Shown here: positions 21,475-30,345 of the stretch, in pieces
Layout of the letters: the number at the start of each line of letters is the position of its first letter
Position numbering within the stretch: the stretch's first letter is position 1
Origin: Streptomyces sp. WMMC500
GTDB lineage: Bacteria; Actinomycetota; Actinomycetes; Streptomycetales; Streptomycetaceae
Assembly: GCF_027497195.1 (NCBI RefSeq)
Contig: NZ_CP114905.1
Coordinates: 6,273,001-6,337,000, forward strand
Reading direction: 5' to 3'
Length of the DNA stretch: 64,000 nt
Made by a program: the position numbers and the translations under genes
Notes under the pieces: model-generated
Told to the model about the DNA's origin: nothing
What the model saw: the letters and a program-made list of their open reading frames with translations, nothing else
Database searches by the model: none

Positions 21475-23739
21475 ATGGCGGACATGAGAAATCTCCCCGT
21501 TCGCACAGCCCGCTGGAGCGCCCGGCACCCGTGGCGCGCGATCGCCGGCTGGTTCGTCTTCGTCGCCCTCTGCCTGGGCACCGGCATATCCGTCGGCGGC
21601 AACCCCGCCACCACCGAGGACTTCTGGGTCGGCGAGGCCGGCCGCGCGGAGCGGATGGCGACCGAGGGCGGCCTGGAGCGCAAGCCCACGGAACACGTCC
21701 TCATCCGCGCCGAGTCCGGCCGCCCGCTCGACCTCCCCGCCGCCCGCGCGGCGGCGCGCGACGTCACCGACCGGATGGAGCGGCTGCCCGAAGTGGCGTC
21801 CGTCGCCGCGCCCGTACGCTCCGGGGACGGCGCCGCGCTGCGCGTACCGGTCGTGCTGAAGGGCGCCGAGCTGGACGGCAAGAAGAACGTCGGGCCGCTG
21901 CTGGAGCAGACCCGGGAGGTGGCCGCGGCGCACCCCGGCCTCGTCGTCGAGGAGACCGGGTCGCCCGCGATCAGCAAGGGCGTCAACGAGCAGCGCGGCG
22001 AGGACCTGGCGCTCTCCGAGCGCATCTCGCTGCCCGTCACGCTCGTCACGCTGCTCGTCGTCTTCGGGTCGGTCGTGATGGCCGGCGTGCCGCTGCTGCT
22101 CGCGCTGACGTCGATCGCCGCGGCGCTCGGCCTGTCCATGCTGGCCTCGCACCTGCTGCCCGACCCCGGCGTCGGCACCAACCTGATCCTGCTCATCGGC
22201 CTGGCGGTCGGCGTCGACTACACGCTCTTCTACCTCAAGCGCGAGCGCGAGGAGCGCGCCCGCGCGGACGGCCGGCTGTCGTCCGCGGCCCTCGTCGAGC
22301 TGGCGGCGGCGACCGCGGGGCGGGCCATCGTCGTCTCCGGCCTCGCCGTCATCGTCTCGACCGCCACGCTCTACCTCGCCACCGACGTCATCTTCTCCTC
22401 CCTCGCCACCGGCACGATCCTCGTCGTGGCCGTCGCCGTCGCCAGCTCCCTGACGGCGCTGCCCGCGCTGCTCGTGACGATCGGCCGCCGCACCGAACGC
22501 CGTGCCGCCCGCCGGGCGGCACGCCGGGCCGGCCGCCCGGCAGAGGGCCGCGCCGCCCCGCGCCCGCGGCGGCAGCGCCCCGAGCACGGGCGGGTCCTCT
22601 CCGCCCTGCTGCGGCCCGCGCAGCGCCGCCCCGTCGCCACCCTGGTCGTCTCCGTGCTGGCCATGCTCGCGCTCGCCGCGCCCGCGCTCGGCATGAAGCT
22701 CGTGGACCCCGGCAAGGACACCTTCTCCCGCGACATCCCGGCCATGCAGACCTACGACCGGCTGACCGCCGCCTTCCCCGAGCTGAAGGTGCAGCACGAG
22801 GTCGTCGCCCGGGCCGCCCCCGAGCGCGCCCCCGAGGTGCGCCGCGCGCTGGCCGAGCTGGGCCGGCGGGCGTCGGCCGACCCGCTGTTCCTCCCGGACG
22901 CCGGGTCCGCGGTACGCACCTCACCGGACGGCAGGACCAGCGTGCTCGTGCTCTCCGTACCGCACTTCGCCAACTCCCAGCCCGCCCGGGACTCCCTGCG
23001 GCACCTGCGCGACGACCACATCCCGGCCACCGTCGGGCAGACGGCCGGCGTCGAGACCGCCGTCAGCGGCGACGTCGCCCGCGGCGCCGACTACGTCGCG
23101 CACGAGCGCGGCAAGCTGCCGCTGGTCATCGGCGCCCTGCTGCTGCTCACCTTCGTGATGACGGTGGTCGCGTTCCGCTCGGTGGTCATCGGGCTGCTCG
23201 GCGTCGGACTGAACCTGCTCTCCGCCGCCGCCGCGCTCGGCGCGCTCGTCGCCGTCTTCCAGGGCACCTGGGCCGAGGGGCTGCTCGACTTCGACTCGAT
23301 GGGCGCCATCGCCTCCCGGGTCCCGCTGTTCCTCTTCGTGATCCTCTTCGGGCTGTCGATGGACTACCAGGTGTTCGTGGTCAGCCGGATCAAGGAGGCC
23401 AGGGACGCGGGGATGCCGGCGCGGGAGGCGGTCGTCGCGGGCATCGGCGCGTCGGCGAAGGTCGTGACCAGTGCGGCGGTCGTCATGGTCACCGTCTTCG
23501 CCGGGTTCGTCGCGCTGCACCTGACCGAGATGAAGCAGATGGGCTTCTGCCTGGCGCTCGCCGTGCTCCTCGACGCGGTCGTGATCCGGCTGCTCGTGCT
23601 GCCCGCGGCCCTGCTGCTCCTCGGCGAGCGGGCCTGGCCGCGGGCGCGGCCCAGGACCGCCCCGCCACGGCCGCCGGCACCCGCCGTGACCGGCGCCGGA
23701 ACCGCACCGCCGGCGCGTACGGCCGGGAACGTACGCTGA
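21475..23739 (+). CDS. MMPL-family (RND superfamily) transporter
   Basis: A 754-residue protein with two halves, each with a large external loop and a sterol-sensing-like bundle. The first bundle has 'LLIGLAVGVDYTLFYLKREREERARA' and the second 'FVILFGLSMDYQVFVVSRIKEARDAG'; the paired Asp-Tyr residues are the proton-relay position. An Arg-rich cytosolic linker (about residue 340) joins the halves. MMPL proteins export lipids or small molecules, and in Streptomyces some confer drug resistance; the cargo here is unknown. ATG 21475 or 21484 could be the start. Just before the stop lies the -10 element of the next gene. Confidence 0.88.
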   Translation: MADMRNLPVRTARWSARHPWRAIAGWFVFVALCLGTGISVGGNPATTEDFWVGEAGRAERMATEGGLERKPTEHVLIRAESGRPLDLPAARAAARDVTDRMERLPEVASVAAPVRSGDGAALRVPVVLKGAELDGKKNVGPLLEQTREVAAAHPGLVVEETGSPAISKGVNEQRGEDLALSERISLPVTLVTLLVVFGSVVMAGVPLLLALTSIAAALGLSMLASHLLPDPGVGTNLILLIGLAVGVDYTLFYLKREREERARADGRLSSAALVELAAATAGRAIVVSGLAVIVSTATLYLATDVIFSSLATGTILVVAVAVASSLTALPALLVTIGRRTERRAARRAARRAGRPAEGRAAPRPRRQRPEHGRVLSALLRPAQRRPVATLVVSVLAMLALAAPALGMKLVDPGKDTFSRDIPAMQTYDRLTAAFPELKVQHEVVARAAPERAPEVRRALAELGRRASADPLFLPDAGSAVRTSPDGRTSVLVLSVPHFANSQPARDSLRHLRDDHIPATVGQTAGVETAVSGDVARGADYVAHERGKLPLVIGALLLLTFVMTVVAFRSVVIGLLGVGLNLLSAAAALGALVAVFQGTWAEGLLDFDSMGAIASRVPLFLFVILFGLSMDYQVFVVSRIKEARDAGMPAREAVVAGIGASAKVVTSAAVVMVTVFAGFVALHLTEMKQMGFCLALAVLLDAVVIRLLVLPAALLLLGERAWPRARPRTAPPRPPAPAVTGAGTAPPARTAGNVR

Positions 23740-23744
23740 CCGGC

Positions 23745-25100
23745 ATGCTCCCTCGGCCACGGCGCGGCGACCCCCTCTGGATCTGGATGCTCCACGGCTG
23801 GGACGTCTTCTCCTGGGCGATCATCGGTCTGCTGACCCTGATCACCATCCTGGGCGACGTCCCGGCCGCGGACCGGTACGGGTCGCTCGCGCTCGTGGCC
23901 GGGCTCGGCGTCGGCTACGCGGTCGTCCGCACCCGCCCCGGGAACCCGGTGCGGCTCGCGTACGGCTACCTCGTCCTGCTGATCCTGGTACTGGGCGTAC
24001 TGTCGTGGCTCCGCGACGGGTTCGGCGCCCTCTACACGGTGACGCTGGCACAGTTCGTGATCTTCGTGGACAGCCTGCGGGGCGCCGTCCTCCTCAGCGG
24101 CCTCGGCGCCGTCGCCATCACGGTGGGCGGCGCCGCGCGCGAGGGCTGGAGCGCCGGCACCCTCACCACGAACGCCGTCTCGTCCGTCGCCGTCTACGCG
24201 GTCAGCGTCGTCATCGCGCTGCTGACGCCCCGGGCGCTGGCGCTCCGCGACGAGCGCGCCCGGCTGCGCAGCCGGCTGGCCGACGCAGAACAGCGGCTCG
24301 CGGAGGCGCAGAAGCGGCAGGGTGCCGCCGAGGAGCGGGAGCGCATCGCGCGGGAGATCCACGACACCCTCGCGCAGGGCTTCGCGTCGATCGTCGTACT
24401 CGCCGAGGCGGCGCGCGCCGGGATGGCGGACGAGCCCGGCAGGAGCGCGCAGCAACTGCAGTCCATCGAACGCACCGCCCGCGAGAACCTCGCCGAAGCC
24501 CGCGTCCTGGTCGGCTCCGCCCCGCGCGACGGCGTCGCCGCCGGCTCCGTCGCCGCCACGCTGCGGCGCACGCTGGACCGGTTCGCCGAGGACACCGGGC
24601 TCGCGGTCGACGCCGAGCTGCCGGACGTCGACTGCGACCAGCCGACCCGGATCGCGCTGCTGCGCTGCACGCAGGAGTCGCTGGCCAACGTGCGCAAGCA
24701 CGCGGCGGCGTCGACGGTCGGGGTGGTGCTGGCGGCGGGTCCCGAGGGCATCGAGCTGGAGATCACCGACGACGGGAAGGGGTTCGTGCCGGGGGCGGGG
24801 GAGAGCCCGCCCGGCGGCGGTGCCGACGGCGCGCGGGACGGCGCCGTGCCCGCCGGGGGCTTCGGGCTCGACGGGATGCGCCGGCGGCTCGCCGAGTTCG
24901 GCGGCGAGCTGACCGTCACCAGCTCACCCGGCGACGGCACCCGCATACTCGTCACCGTGCCCGCGACCGGAACCCCCGCGGACGGCCCACTCGCGGAGGC
25001 GCACCTCCCGGCCGGGCACCTCCCGGCCGGGCACCTCCCGGCCGGGCCTCCTGTGGACCCGTCGCGAACGCCCGGAACCGCCACGGACGGACAGGTCTGA
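23745..25100 (+). CDS. NarL-type sensor histidine kinase
   Basis: A 451-residue membrane kinase. Five or six N-terminal helices (about 15-165) are followed by a coiled coil and a HisKA_3 domain with phospho-acceptor His in 'EERERIAREIHDTLAQGFASIV'. The HATPase domain has 'ESLANVRKHAAAS' (N box), 'EITDDGKGF' (G1) and 'GGFGLDGMRRRL' (G2). The C-terminus carries three exact copies of HLPAG encoded by a 15-bp tandem repeat. TACGCT at 23732-23737 ends 7 bases before the ATG, so the mRNA is probably leaderless. The cognate response regulator starts one base after its stop. Confidence 0.92.
   Translation: MLPRPRRGDPLWIWMLHGWDVFSWAIIGLLTLITILGDVPAADRYGSLALVAGLGVGYAVVRTRPGNPVRLAYGYLVLLILVLGVLSWLRDGFGALYTVTLAQFVIFVDSLRGAVLLSGLGAVAITVGGAAREGWSAGTLTTNAVSSVAVYAVSVVIALLTPRALALRDERARLRSRLADAEQRLAEAQKRQGAAEERERIAREIHDTLAQGFASIVVLAEAARAGMADEPGRSAQQLQSIERTARENLAEARVLVGSAPRDGVAAGSVAATLRRTLDRFAEDTGLAVDAELPDVDCDQPTRIALLRCTQESLANVRKHAAASTVGVVLAAGPEGIELEITDDGKGFVPGAGESPPGGGADGARDGAVPAGGFGLDGMRRRLAEFGGELTVTSSPGDGTRILVTVPATGTPADGPLAEAHLPAGHLPAGHLPAGPPVDPSRTPGTATDGQV
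25001..25045 (+). repeat. three tandem 15-bp units inside the histidine kinase gene
   Basis: Three exact 15-bp copies (25001, 25016, 25031) encode HLPAG three times in the C-terminal tail beyond the ATPase domain. Exact DNA identity suggests recent slippage. Confidence 0.9.
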
Positions 25101-25101
25101 C

Positions 25102-25755
25102 ATGACGACGACACCCGCCCCCGCCGCGCCGCTGCGCGTCATCGTGGCCGACGACCACACCGTGATGCGCGCCGGCCTCGTCGCACTCCTCGCCGCGGAG
25201 TCCACCATCGAGGTCGTCGGCGAGGCCGGCGACGGCCACGAGGCCGCCGCCCTCGTCGCCCGCCTCGACCCGGACGTCGCCCTGCTCGACCTGCGGATGC
25301 CGCTCCTCGACGGCGTCGGCGCCACCGCCGCGATCGTCGCGGCTGCCGCGCGTACCCGGGTGCTGATCCTCACCACGTACGACACGGACGGCGAGATCGA
25401 GCGCGCGGTCGAGGCCGGCGCCACCGGCTACCTGCTCAAGGACGCCACCCGCGCCCAGCTCGTCGACGCCATCCACGCCGCCTCCCGCGGCGAGACGGTG
25501 CTCGCGCCCCGCGTCGCCCAGCGCCTGGTCGCGAAGATGCGCCGCCCGGCTCCGGTGACGCTCACGCCGCGCGAGTCCGAGGTGCTGGCGGGCGTGGCCG
25601 AGGGGCTGTCGAACGCGGAGATCGGCAAGCGCCTGTTCATCGGCGAGGCCACCGTGAAGACGCACCTGCTGCGCATCTTCGCCAAGCTCGACGTCGGCGA
25701 CCGCACCCGCGCGGTGGTCGTCGCGCTGGAGAACGGCCTGCTGCCGGGCCGTTGA
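25102..25755 (+). CDS. NarL/LuxR-type response regulator
   Basis: A 217-residue two-domain regulator. The receiver has the acidic pair in 'VIVADDHTVMRAGL', the phosphorylated Asp in 'VALLDLRMPLLDGV', Thr in 'ILTTYD' and Lys in 'GYLLKDATR'. The LuxR HTH is 'LTPRESEVLAGVAEGLSNAEIGKRLFIGEATVKTHLLRIFAKL'. It starts 1 bp after the kinase stop, so the pair is co-transcribed and probably coupled. The regulon is unknown; the upstream BCCT and MMPL transporters are candidates. Confidence 0.95.
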   Translation: MTTTPAPAAPLRVIVADDHTVMRAGLVALLAAESTIEVVGEAGDGHEAAALVARLDPDVALLDLRMPLLDGVGATAAIVAAAARTRVLILTTYDTDGEIERAVEAGATGYLLKDATRAQLVDAIHAASRGETVLAPRVAQRLVAKMRRPAPVTLTPRESEVLAGVAEGLSNAEIGKRLFIGEATVKTHLLRIFAKLDVGDRTRAVVVALENGLLPGR

Positions 25756-25852
25756 CGCCCGGCGCGCCCGACCCGCCCCCGACCCCTTCCTGCTTCCGTG
25801 CGCCGCGAGCACAATGCGGTCGAGACCGCCGCCACCCGGAAGGCAGGGACCC

Positions 25853-26554
25853 GTGAGCCGACGCCGTACCGCTCCTCCGTTACGCACCTTCGCCACCGCC
25901 GCCGTGCTCGCGTTGCTCGGCGCGCTGCTGACCGTGCTCGCCCCGCCCGCCGCGGCGCAGCCCGCCGCCGCGGGCGAACTGCGCGGCGGCGACGCGCTGT
26001 ACGGGGCCGGGTTCTCCTGCACGCTGGGCTTCAACGCCGTGGGGGGCGGCGACGCCTCGTACGGCATCATCCCCGGCCACTGCGCCAACGTCGGCACCTC
26101 CTGGGCCGCCGACGTCGGGGGCAGCCGCGTGACCGTCGGCGTGACCGCGGGGTCGAGTTTCCCCAGCAACGACTACGGCGTCGTCCGCTACACCAACGGC
26201 TCCGTCTCGTACCCCGGCGAGGTCAAGGGCAGCGGCGGCGCACCGGTCGACATCACCGGCGCCATCGACCCGTCCCCCGGCCTGGCGCTGTGCCACTACG
26301 GGAGGGTCGGCGGCTTCCGCTGCGGCACGCTGACGCAGGTCGGCGTCACGGTGAACTTCCCCGAGGGCCCGGTCTCCGGCCTCTTCCGCTCCAACATCTG
26401 CTCCGAGCCCGGCGACACCGGCGGCCCGGCGTTCTCCGGCGGCAAGGCGGTCGGCTTCATCGTCGGCAGCAGCGGCAACTGCACCACCGGCGGGTCGACG
26501 TTCTACCAGCCGATCAAGGAGGTCCTGTCGGCCTACGGGCTCACGCTGTCGTAG
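25853..26554 (+). CDS. secreted S1-family (streptogrisin-like) protein with Thr in place of catalytic Ser
   Basis: A 233-residue secreted protein with a long signal peptide ('FATAAVLALLGALLTVLAPPAAAQP') and a chymotrypsin-fold domain. His76 in 'IPGHCAN' and the Asp of 'SNDYGVVRY' are in place, but the nucleophile motif is 'EPGDTGGPAF': Thr189 (codon ACC) instead of the Ser of GDSGGP. Cysteines typical of streptogrisins ('FSCTLGF...GHC', 'CHYGRVGGFRCG', 'NICSEPG...GNCTTGG') are kept. The propeptide of about 70 residues seen in streptogrisins is missing. It may be a weak Thr protease or a catalytically dead binding protein. AGGGAC precedes GTG 25853. Its 3' end overlaps the convergent hydrolase gene by 14 bp. 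Confidence 0.8.
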   Translation: MSRRRTAPPLRTFATAAVLALLGALLTVLAPPAAAQPAAAGELRGGDALYGAGFSCTLGFNAVGGGDASYGIIPGHCANVGTSWAADVGGSRVTVGVTAGSSFPSNDYGVVRYTNGSVSYPGEVKGSGGAPVDITGAIDPSPGLALCHYGRVGGFRCGTLTQVGVTVNFPEGPVSGLFRSNICSEPGDTGGPAFSGGKAVGFIVGSSGNCTTGGSTFYQPIKEVLSAYGLTLS

Positions 26555-27458
26555 CGGCGGGCGTACGGGCGAGGAGGTCGCGCAGCGCCGCGGCCACCTC
26601 GTCCGGCGCCTCCTCGGCCATGAAGTGGCCGCAGTCCACGGTGGTGTGCCGCAGGTCGGGGGCCCAGGCGCGCCACCGTGCGGCGGCGTCGAAGCCGAGC
26701 GCGGCGCCCCAGTCCTGCTGCAGGACGGTGACCGGCATGCGCAGCCGGTTGCCGGCGTCGCGGTCGGCGCTGTCGTGCTCGACGTCGACGCCCGCCGACG
26801 CCCGGTAGTCCGCCACGATCGACGGCACCGCGGCCCGGGACGCCGCCAGGTAGGCGGCGCGCACGTCCGCGGGGATGGCGTCCGCGTCGCCGGACCAGAC
26901 GTCGAGGAAGTGGCCGAAGAACGCGTCCGGGGCAGCGGCGATCATCTCCTCGGGCAGGCCGGGCGGTTGCGCCATGAGGTACAGGTGGAAGCCGACCGCC
27001 GCCGACACCCCGTGCATCACGTCCCACATGTCGAGCGTCGGCAGCACGTCCAGGCAGGCCAGGTGGGTGATCGCGGCGGGGTGGTCGAGCCCGGCGCGGA
27101 ACGCCACCAGCGCGCCCCGGTCGTGCCCGGCCAGCGCGAAGCGCTCGTACCCGAGCGCGCGGGCGAGCGTCACGACGTCGCCGGCCATCGTGCGCTTCGC
27201 GTACGCGCCGCCGCCGGGCCCGCCGGCCGACTCCGCGGGTTTGTCGCTGGCGCCGTAGCCGCGCAGGTCGGGGCAGATGACGGTGTGGTCGGCGGCGAGC
27301 CGGGCGGCGACGTGCCGCCACATGAGGTGGGTCTGCGGGAAGCCGTGCAGCAGCACGACCGGGCTGCCGTCGGGGTTGCCGCCGACGGCGGCGCTGAGGG
27401 CGACGCCGTCGGCGACGGGGACGCGGCGTTGGTCGAAGCCGGGGATGCGGGGGGACAT
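26541..27458 (-). CDS. alpha/beta hydrolase, haloacetate dehalogenase-like
   Basis: A 305-residue alpha/beta-hydrolase. The nucleophile elbow is 'FALAGHDRGALVAF', with Asp rather than Ser, as in haloacetate/fluoroacetate dehalogenases and epoxide hydrolases. 'VVLLHGFPQTHLMWRHVA' carries the oxyanion HG, 'CPDLRGYGASDKP' the cap-side Arg, and 'DCGHFMAEEAP' the catalytic His. These residues agree with C-halogen bond hydrolysis, but the substrate is inferred from family resemblance only. GAAGGGA lies 9 bases before ATG 27458. It is divergent from the SARP regulator, whose direct-repeat site lies in the shared 127-bp region. Confidence 0.83.
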   Translation of the reverse strand: MSPRIPGFDQRRVPVADGVALSAAVGGNPDGSPVVLLHGFPQTHLMWRHVAARLAADHTVICPDLRGYGASDKPAESAGGPGGGAYAKRTMAGDVVTLARALGYERFALAGHDRGALVAFRAGLDHPAAITHLACLDVLPTLDMWDVMHGVSAAVGFHLYLMAQPPGLPEEMIAAAPDAFFGHFLDVWSGDADAIPADVRAAYLAASRAAVPSIVADYRASAGVDVEHDSADRDAGNRLRMPVTVLQQDWGAALGFDAAARWRAWAPDLRHTTVDCGHFMAEEAPDEVAAALRDLLARTPAATTA

Positions 27459-27505
27459 CGGGGTTTTTCCCTTCGTAGGCGAACGTCGTCCCCAGCGTGC
27501 GCGGC

Positions 27506-27538
27506 GCGGATGAGCGGCGGATGAGCGCGCTGTACGGT
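27506..27538 (+). promoter_or_regulatory. SARP-type direct repeat and -10 element
   Basis: Two exact 11-bp units, GCGGATGAGCG, at 27506-27516 and 27517-27527. The heptamers GGATGAG (27508-27514 and 27519-27525) recur at 11-bp spacing, and the second ends 7 bp before TACGGT (27533-27538). That is the geometry of SARP activator sites: heptamers one turn apart with the 3' one about 8 bp from the -10. Autoactivation of the SARP gene starting at 27586 is the simplest reading. Confidence 0.55.
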
Positions 27539-27585
27539 GGCGCCCGGCGGGCCCCGGGCGGGGCCGGCGTCGGGAGAGGTGGTCG

Positions 27586-29805
27586 GTGGTGCGGGTCCGG
27601 TTCGGCGTGCTGGGGCCGGTGACCGCCTGGGACGACGACGCCGGGGGGGACGACGAGCGGGGCGGCGACGGAGACGGCGCCCCGATCGCGCTGAAGGGGC
27701 CGCGGCACCGGGCCGTGCTCGCCCGCCTGATCGTCGCCCGCCGCCGCGTCGTCCCGGTCGGCGTGCTGGTCGAGGACCTGTGGAGCGACCCGCCCGCGGA
27801 CGCCGTGGGGACGGTCCGCACCTTCGTCGCGGCGCTGCGCCGCGCCCTCGAACCCGAGCGCCCGCCCCGTGCGCCCGCGCGGCTGCTGGTCACCCAGGGC
27901 CCGGGGTACGCGCTGCGCGCCGGGCCGGACGCCGTCGACGCCTGGCGCTTCGAGACGGCGGTGGCCGACGCGCGGGCCCTGCCGCCGCGGGCCGCGGCGG
28001 CGCGGCTGGCGGCGGCCCTGGGCTGGTGGCGCGGCCCCGCGTACGCGGAGTTCGCGGACCTGTCGTGGGCCCGCACCGAGCGCTCCCGCCTCGCGGAACT
28101 GCGCCTGCACGCCGCCGAGATGCACGCGGAGGCCCGGCTGTCCCTGGGTCTCGCTGCCGAGACGGCGGCGGACCTGGACGCCCACGTGGCCGAGCACCCC
28201 TGGCGCGAGGACGCCTGGCGGCTGCTGGCGCTGGCTCTGTACCGCGCGGGCCGCCAGGCCGACGCGCTGGCGGTGCTGCGCCGGGCGCGCACGATGCTCG
28301 GCGAGCAGTTGGGCGTGGACCCGGGCCCGGCGCTGCGCAGGCTGGAGACGGACATCCTGGCGCAGGCGGAACACCTGGAAGCGCCGGGCCCGGCCGCGGG
28401 TGGGGCCGGAGGCGGTGCGGCCGGAGCGGCGCGGGCGCCGGGATCCGGCGCCGGCGGCGGTCCCGGTGGTGGTGCGCCGGACGACGGCGGCGGTTCCGGT
28501 CGTGACGGGCAGGCCGGGGCCGGGCGGGACGGCGGGGAGCCCGGTGCGGGCGCCGCCGCCGGCGACGGGGTGCGGCGCGTGTGGGCGGAGGCCGCGGCCG
28601 CGTACGACCGGGCCGTCGCCGGCGGTGCGCGGGCCCGGCTGGAGTCCACCGTCGGGCTGCTCCGCAGCCTCGCCGTCACCGGCGGCGGCGGGCTGCAGGC
28701 CGCCCGGCGGCACCGCGTCGCGGCCGTCGAGGCGGCCGAGGAGTCGGGCGACCCGGAGCTGACCGCGCGGGTCATCGGCGCCTACGACGTCCCCGCCGTC
28801 TGGACCCGCGTCGACGACCCGGAGCAGGCGGCGCGCGTCGTGGCCGCGGCGGAGCGCGCCCTCGCCGCGCTGCCGCCCGCCGAGCACCCCGCGGTCCGGG
28901 CCCGGCTGCTGGCCACCGTCGCCGTCGAGTCCCGCGGCACCCGGTCCGCGCGCGGGCCGGAGGCCGCCCGGGAGGCCGAGCGGCTGGCCCGCGGCCTGGA
29001 CGATCCGGCGCTCCTGGCGTTCGCGCTCAACGGCGTGTTCATGCAGACCTTCGAGCGCACCGGCCTGGCCGCGGAACGGGACGGGACAGGCGCCGAGTTG
29101 GTCGGGCTCGCGGCCCGGCACGGCCTCGTGACGTACGAGGTGCTGGGCCACCTCATCCGGCTGCAGGCCCGCGCCGCGCTGGCGGACTTCCCCGGCGCCG
29201 ACGCGCACGCCGCCGCGGCGGACCGGCTCGCCGAGCGCCACGAACTGCCGCTCGTCGCGGTCTTCACCGGCTGGTACGCGGCTCTCCGTCTCGCCGAGAC
29301 CGGCACCCCGCCCCCGTACGCCGAGACCCCCGCCGACGCCGAAGCCGCCTACCGCGCCGCCGCCCGGCGGCTCGACGGGGCCGGCATGCCCGGCGTGGAG
29401 CGCGGGCTGCTGCCGCTGGCGCTGCTCTGCCTGCGGCTGCGCCGCGGGCTCGCCGTGTCCGCCACCCCGGCCACCCGCGACGTTCCCGGCGCCGACTTCG
29501 GCCCGTACGAGCCGTGGGTGCGGCCCCTCGTGCTGCTGGCCGGCGGACGCCGCGCCGAGGCCGCGACGGCGCTGCGCGCGGTGCCCGAGCCGCCGCGCGA
29601 CCTGATGCAGGAGGCCGCGTGGTGCCTCGTCGCACGGGCGGCCGTCGCCCTCGGCGACCGTGCGACCATGGCGCACGCGCGCGACCGCCTCGCCCCGGCG
29701 GCGGCCGAGATCGCCGGCGCCGGGACCGGGCTGCTGACCCTCGGGCCCGTCGCCGACCACCTCGCCGCGCTCGGCGCCGCCCTGGGCGCCCCGCGGCCCG
29801 GGTAG
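27586..29805 (+). CDS. SARP/BTAD-family transcriptional activator with TPR-like C-terminus
   Basis: A 739-residue regulator. Residues 1-110 form the OmpR-like DNA-binding domain ('VRVRFGVLGPVTAWDD...LLVTQGPGYALRAG'). Residues 110-265 are the bacterial transcriptional activation domain ('AELRLHAAEMHAEARLSLGLA...HPWREDAWRLLALALYRAGRQADALAVLRRARTML'). A Gly/Ala linker (265-335) leads to a helical TPR-like region to the end. There is no NB-ARC ATPase, unlike AfsR. Such proteins usually switch on antibiotic clusters, but none adjoins it, so the neighbouring hydrolase or a distant pathway may be the target. The GTG start at 27586 follows GGGAGAGG. Confidence 0.85.
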   Translation: MVRVRFGVLGPVTAWDDDAGGDDERGGDGDGAPIALKGPRHRAVLARLIVARRRVVPVGVLVEDLWSDPPADAVGTVRTFVAALRRALEPERPPRAPARLLVTQGPGYALRAGPDAVDAWRFETAVADARALPPRAAAARLAAALGWWRGPAYAEFADLSWARTERSRLAELRLHAAEMHAEARLSLGLAAETAADLDAHVAEHPWREDAWRLLALALYRAGRQADALAVLRRARTMLGEQLGVDPGPALRRLETDILAQAEHLEAPGPAAGGAGGGAAGAARAPGSGAGGGPGGGAPDDGGGSGRDGQAGAGRDGGEPGAGAAAGDGVRRVWAEAAAAYDRAVAGGARARLESTVGLLRSLAVTGGGGLQAARRHRVAAVEAAEESGDPELTARVIGAYDVPAVWTRVDDPEQAARVVAAAERALAALPPAEHPAVRARLLATVAVESRGTRSARGPEAAREAERLARGLDDPALLAFALNGVFMQTFERTGLAAERDGTGAELVGLAARHGLVTYEVLGHLIRLQARAALADFPGADAHAAAADRLAERHELPLVAVFTGWYAALRLAETGTPPPYAETPADAEAAYRAAARRLDGAGMPGVERGLLPLALLCLRLRRGLAVSATPATRDVPGADFGPYEPWVRPLVLLAGGRRAEAATALRAVPEPPRDLMQEAAWCLVARAAVALGDRATMAHARDRLAPAAAEIAGAGTGLLTLGPVADHLAALGAALGAPRPG

Positions 29806-29812
29806 CCGGCCG

Positions 29813-30298
29813 TCAGAGGCGTATCTCGCGGCGGGTGTCGATACCCGTGCCGTACACCGGGTCGCGGCCGGGGACGTGGACCTCGTAGCTCGTGGCCCGG
29901 GCCCGGAACAGCCGCAGCCCGGCGTCGCCGCTCACGTCCGCCGGCCGGAACTGCCGCACCCCGTCCTCGGCGGTGTCGGCGAACGCCTCGTCGCAGGCCG
30001 CCGGGAGCTGCACCGCCGGCACCTCCTCCGCGGTCGCGCCGACGTAGACCGCGCGGCCGGCGCCGACCGGCACGCCGGAGTCGTAGACGACGAACTCGAC
30101 GCCGGGGCGGGCGGCGATGTTGGCGGAGTGCCGGGCGCGGGGTGAGGAGACCCAGTAGAAGACGCGGTAGCCGGCGTGGCTGAAGTACACGGGCGAGACC
30201 CGCGGGCGCCCGTCGGGCTCCGCCGTGCCCAGGGTCAGGTACCGGTTCGCGTCGATCACGCCGCGCGCCATCCCGGCCAGGTCGTCGGGAAGTGCCAT
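29813..30298 (-). CDS. pyridoxamine 5'-phosphate oxidase-like flavin/F420-binding protein
   Basis: A 161-residue split-barrel protein: 'NRYLTLGTAEPDGRPRVSPVYFSHAGYRVFYWVSSPRARHSANIAARP' is the PPOX-like core. Family members use FMN, F420 or heme to reduce or detoxify small molecules. It is the last gene of the minus-strand operon that starts at 33829, 47 bp after the MmgE/PrpD stop. It has its own strong Shine-Dalgarno (GAGGGGG). It ends 7 bp from the convergent SARP gene. Confidence 0.85.
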   Translation of the reverse strand: MALPDDLAGMARGVIDANRYLTLGTAEPDGRPRVSPVYFSHAGYRVFYWVSSPRARHSANIAARPGVEFVVYDSGVPVGAGRAVYVGATAEEVPAVQLPAACDEAFADTAEDGVRQFRPADVSGDAGLRLFRARATSYEVHVPGRDPVYGTGIDTRREIRL

Positions 30299-30345
30299 GG
30301 TGTTCCCCCTCGGTGGACGCGGTCGCCGCCGGCCGCCGGCCGAGG

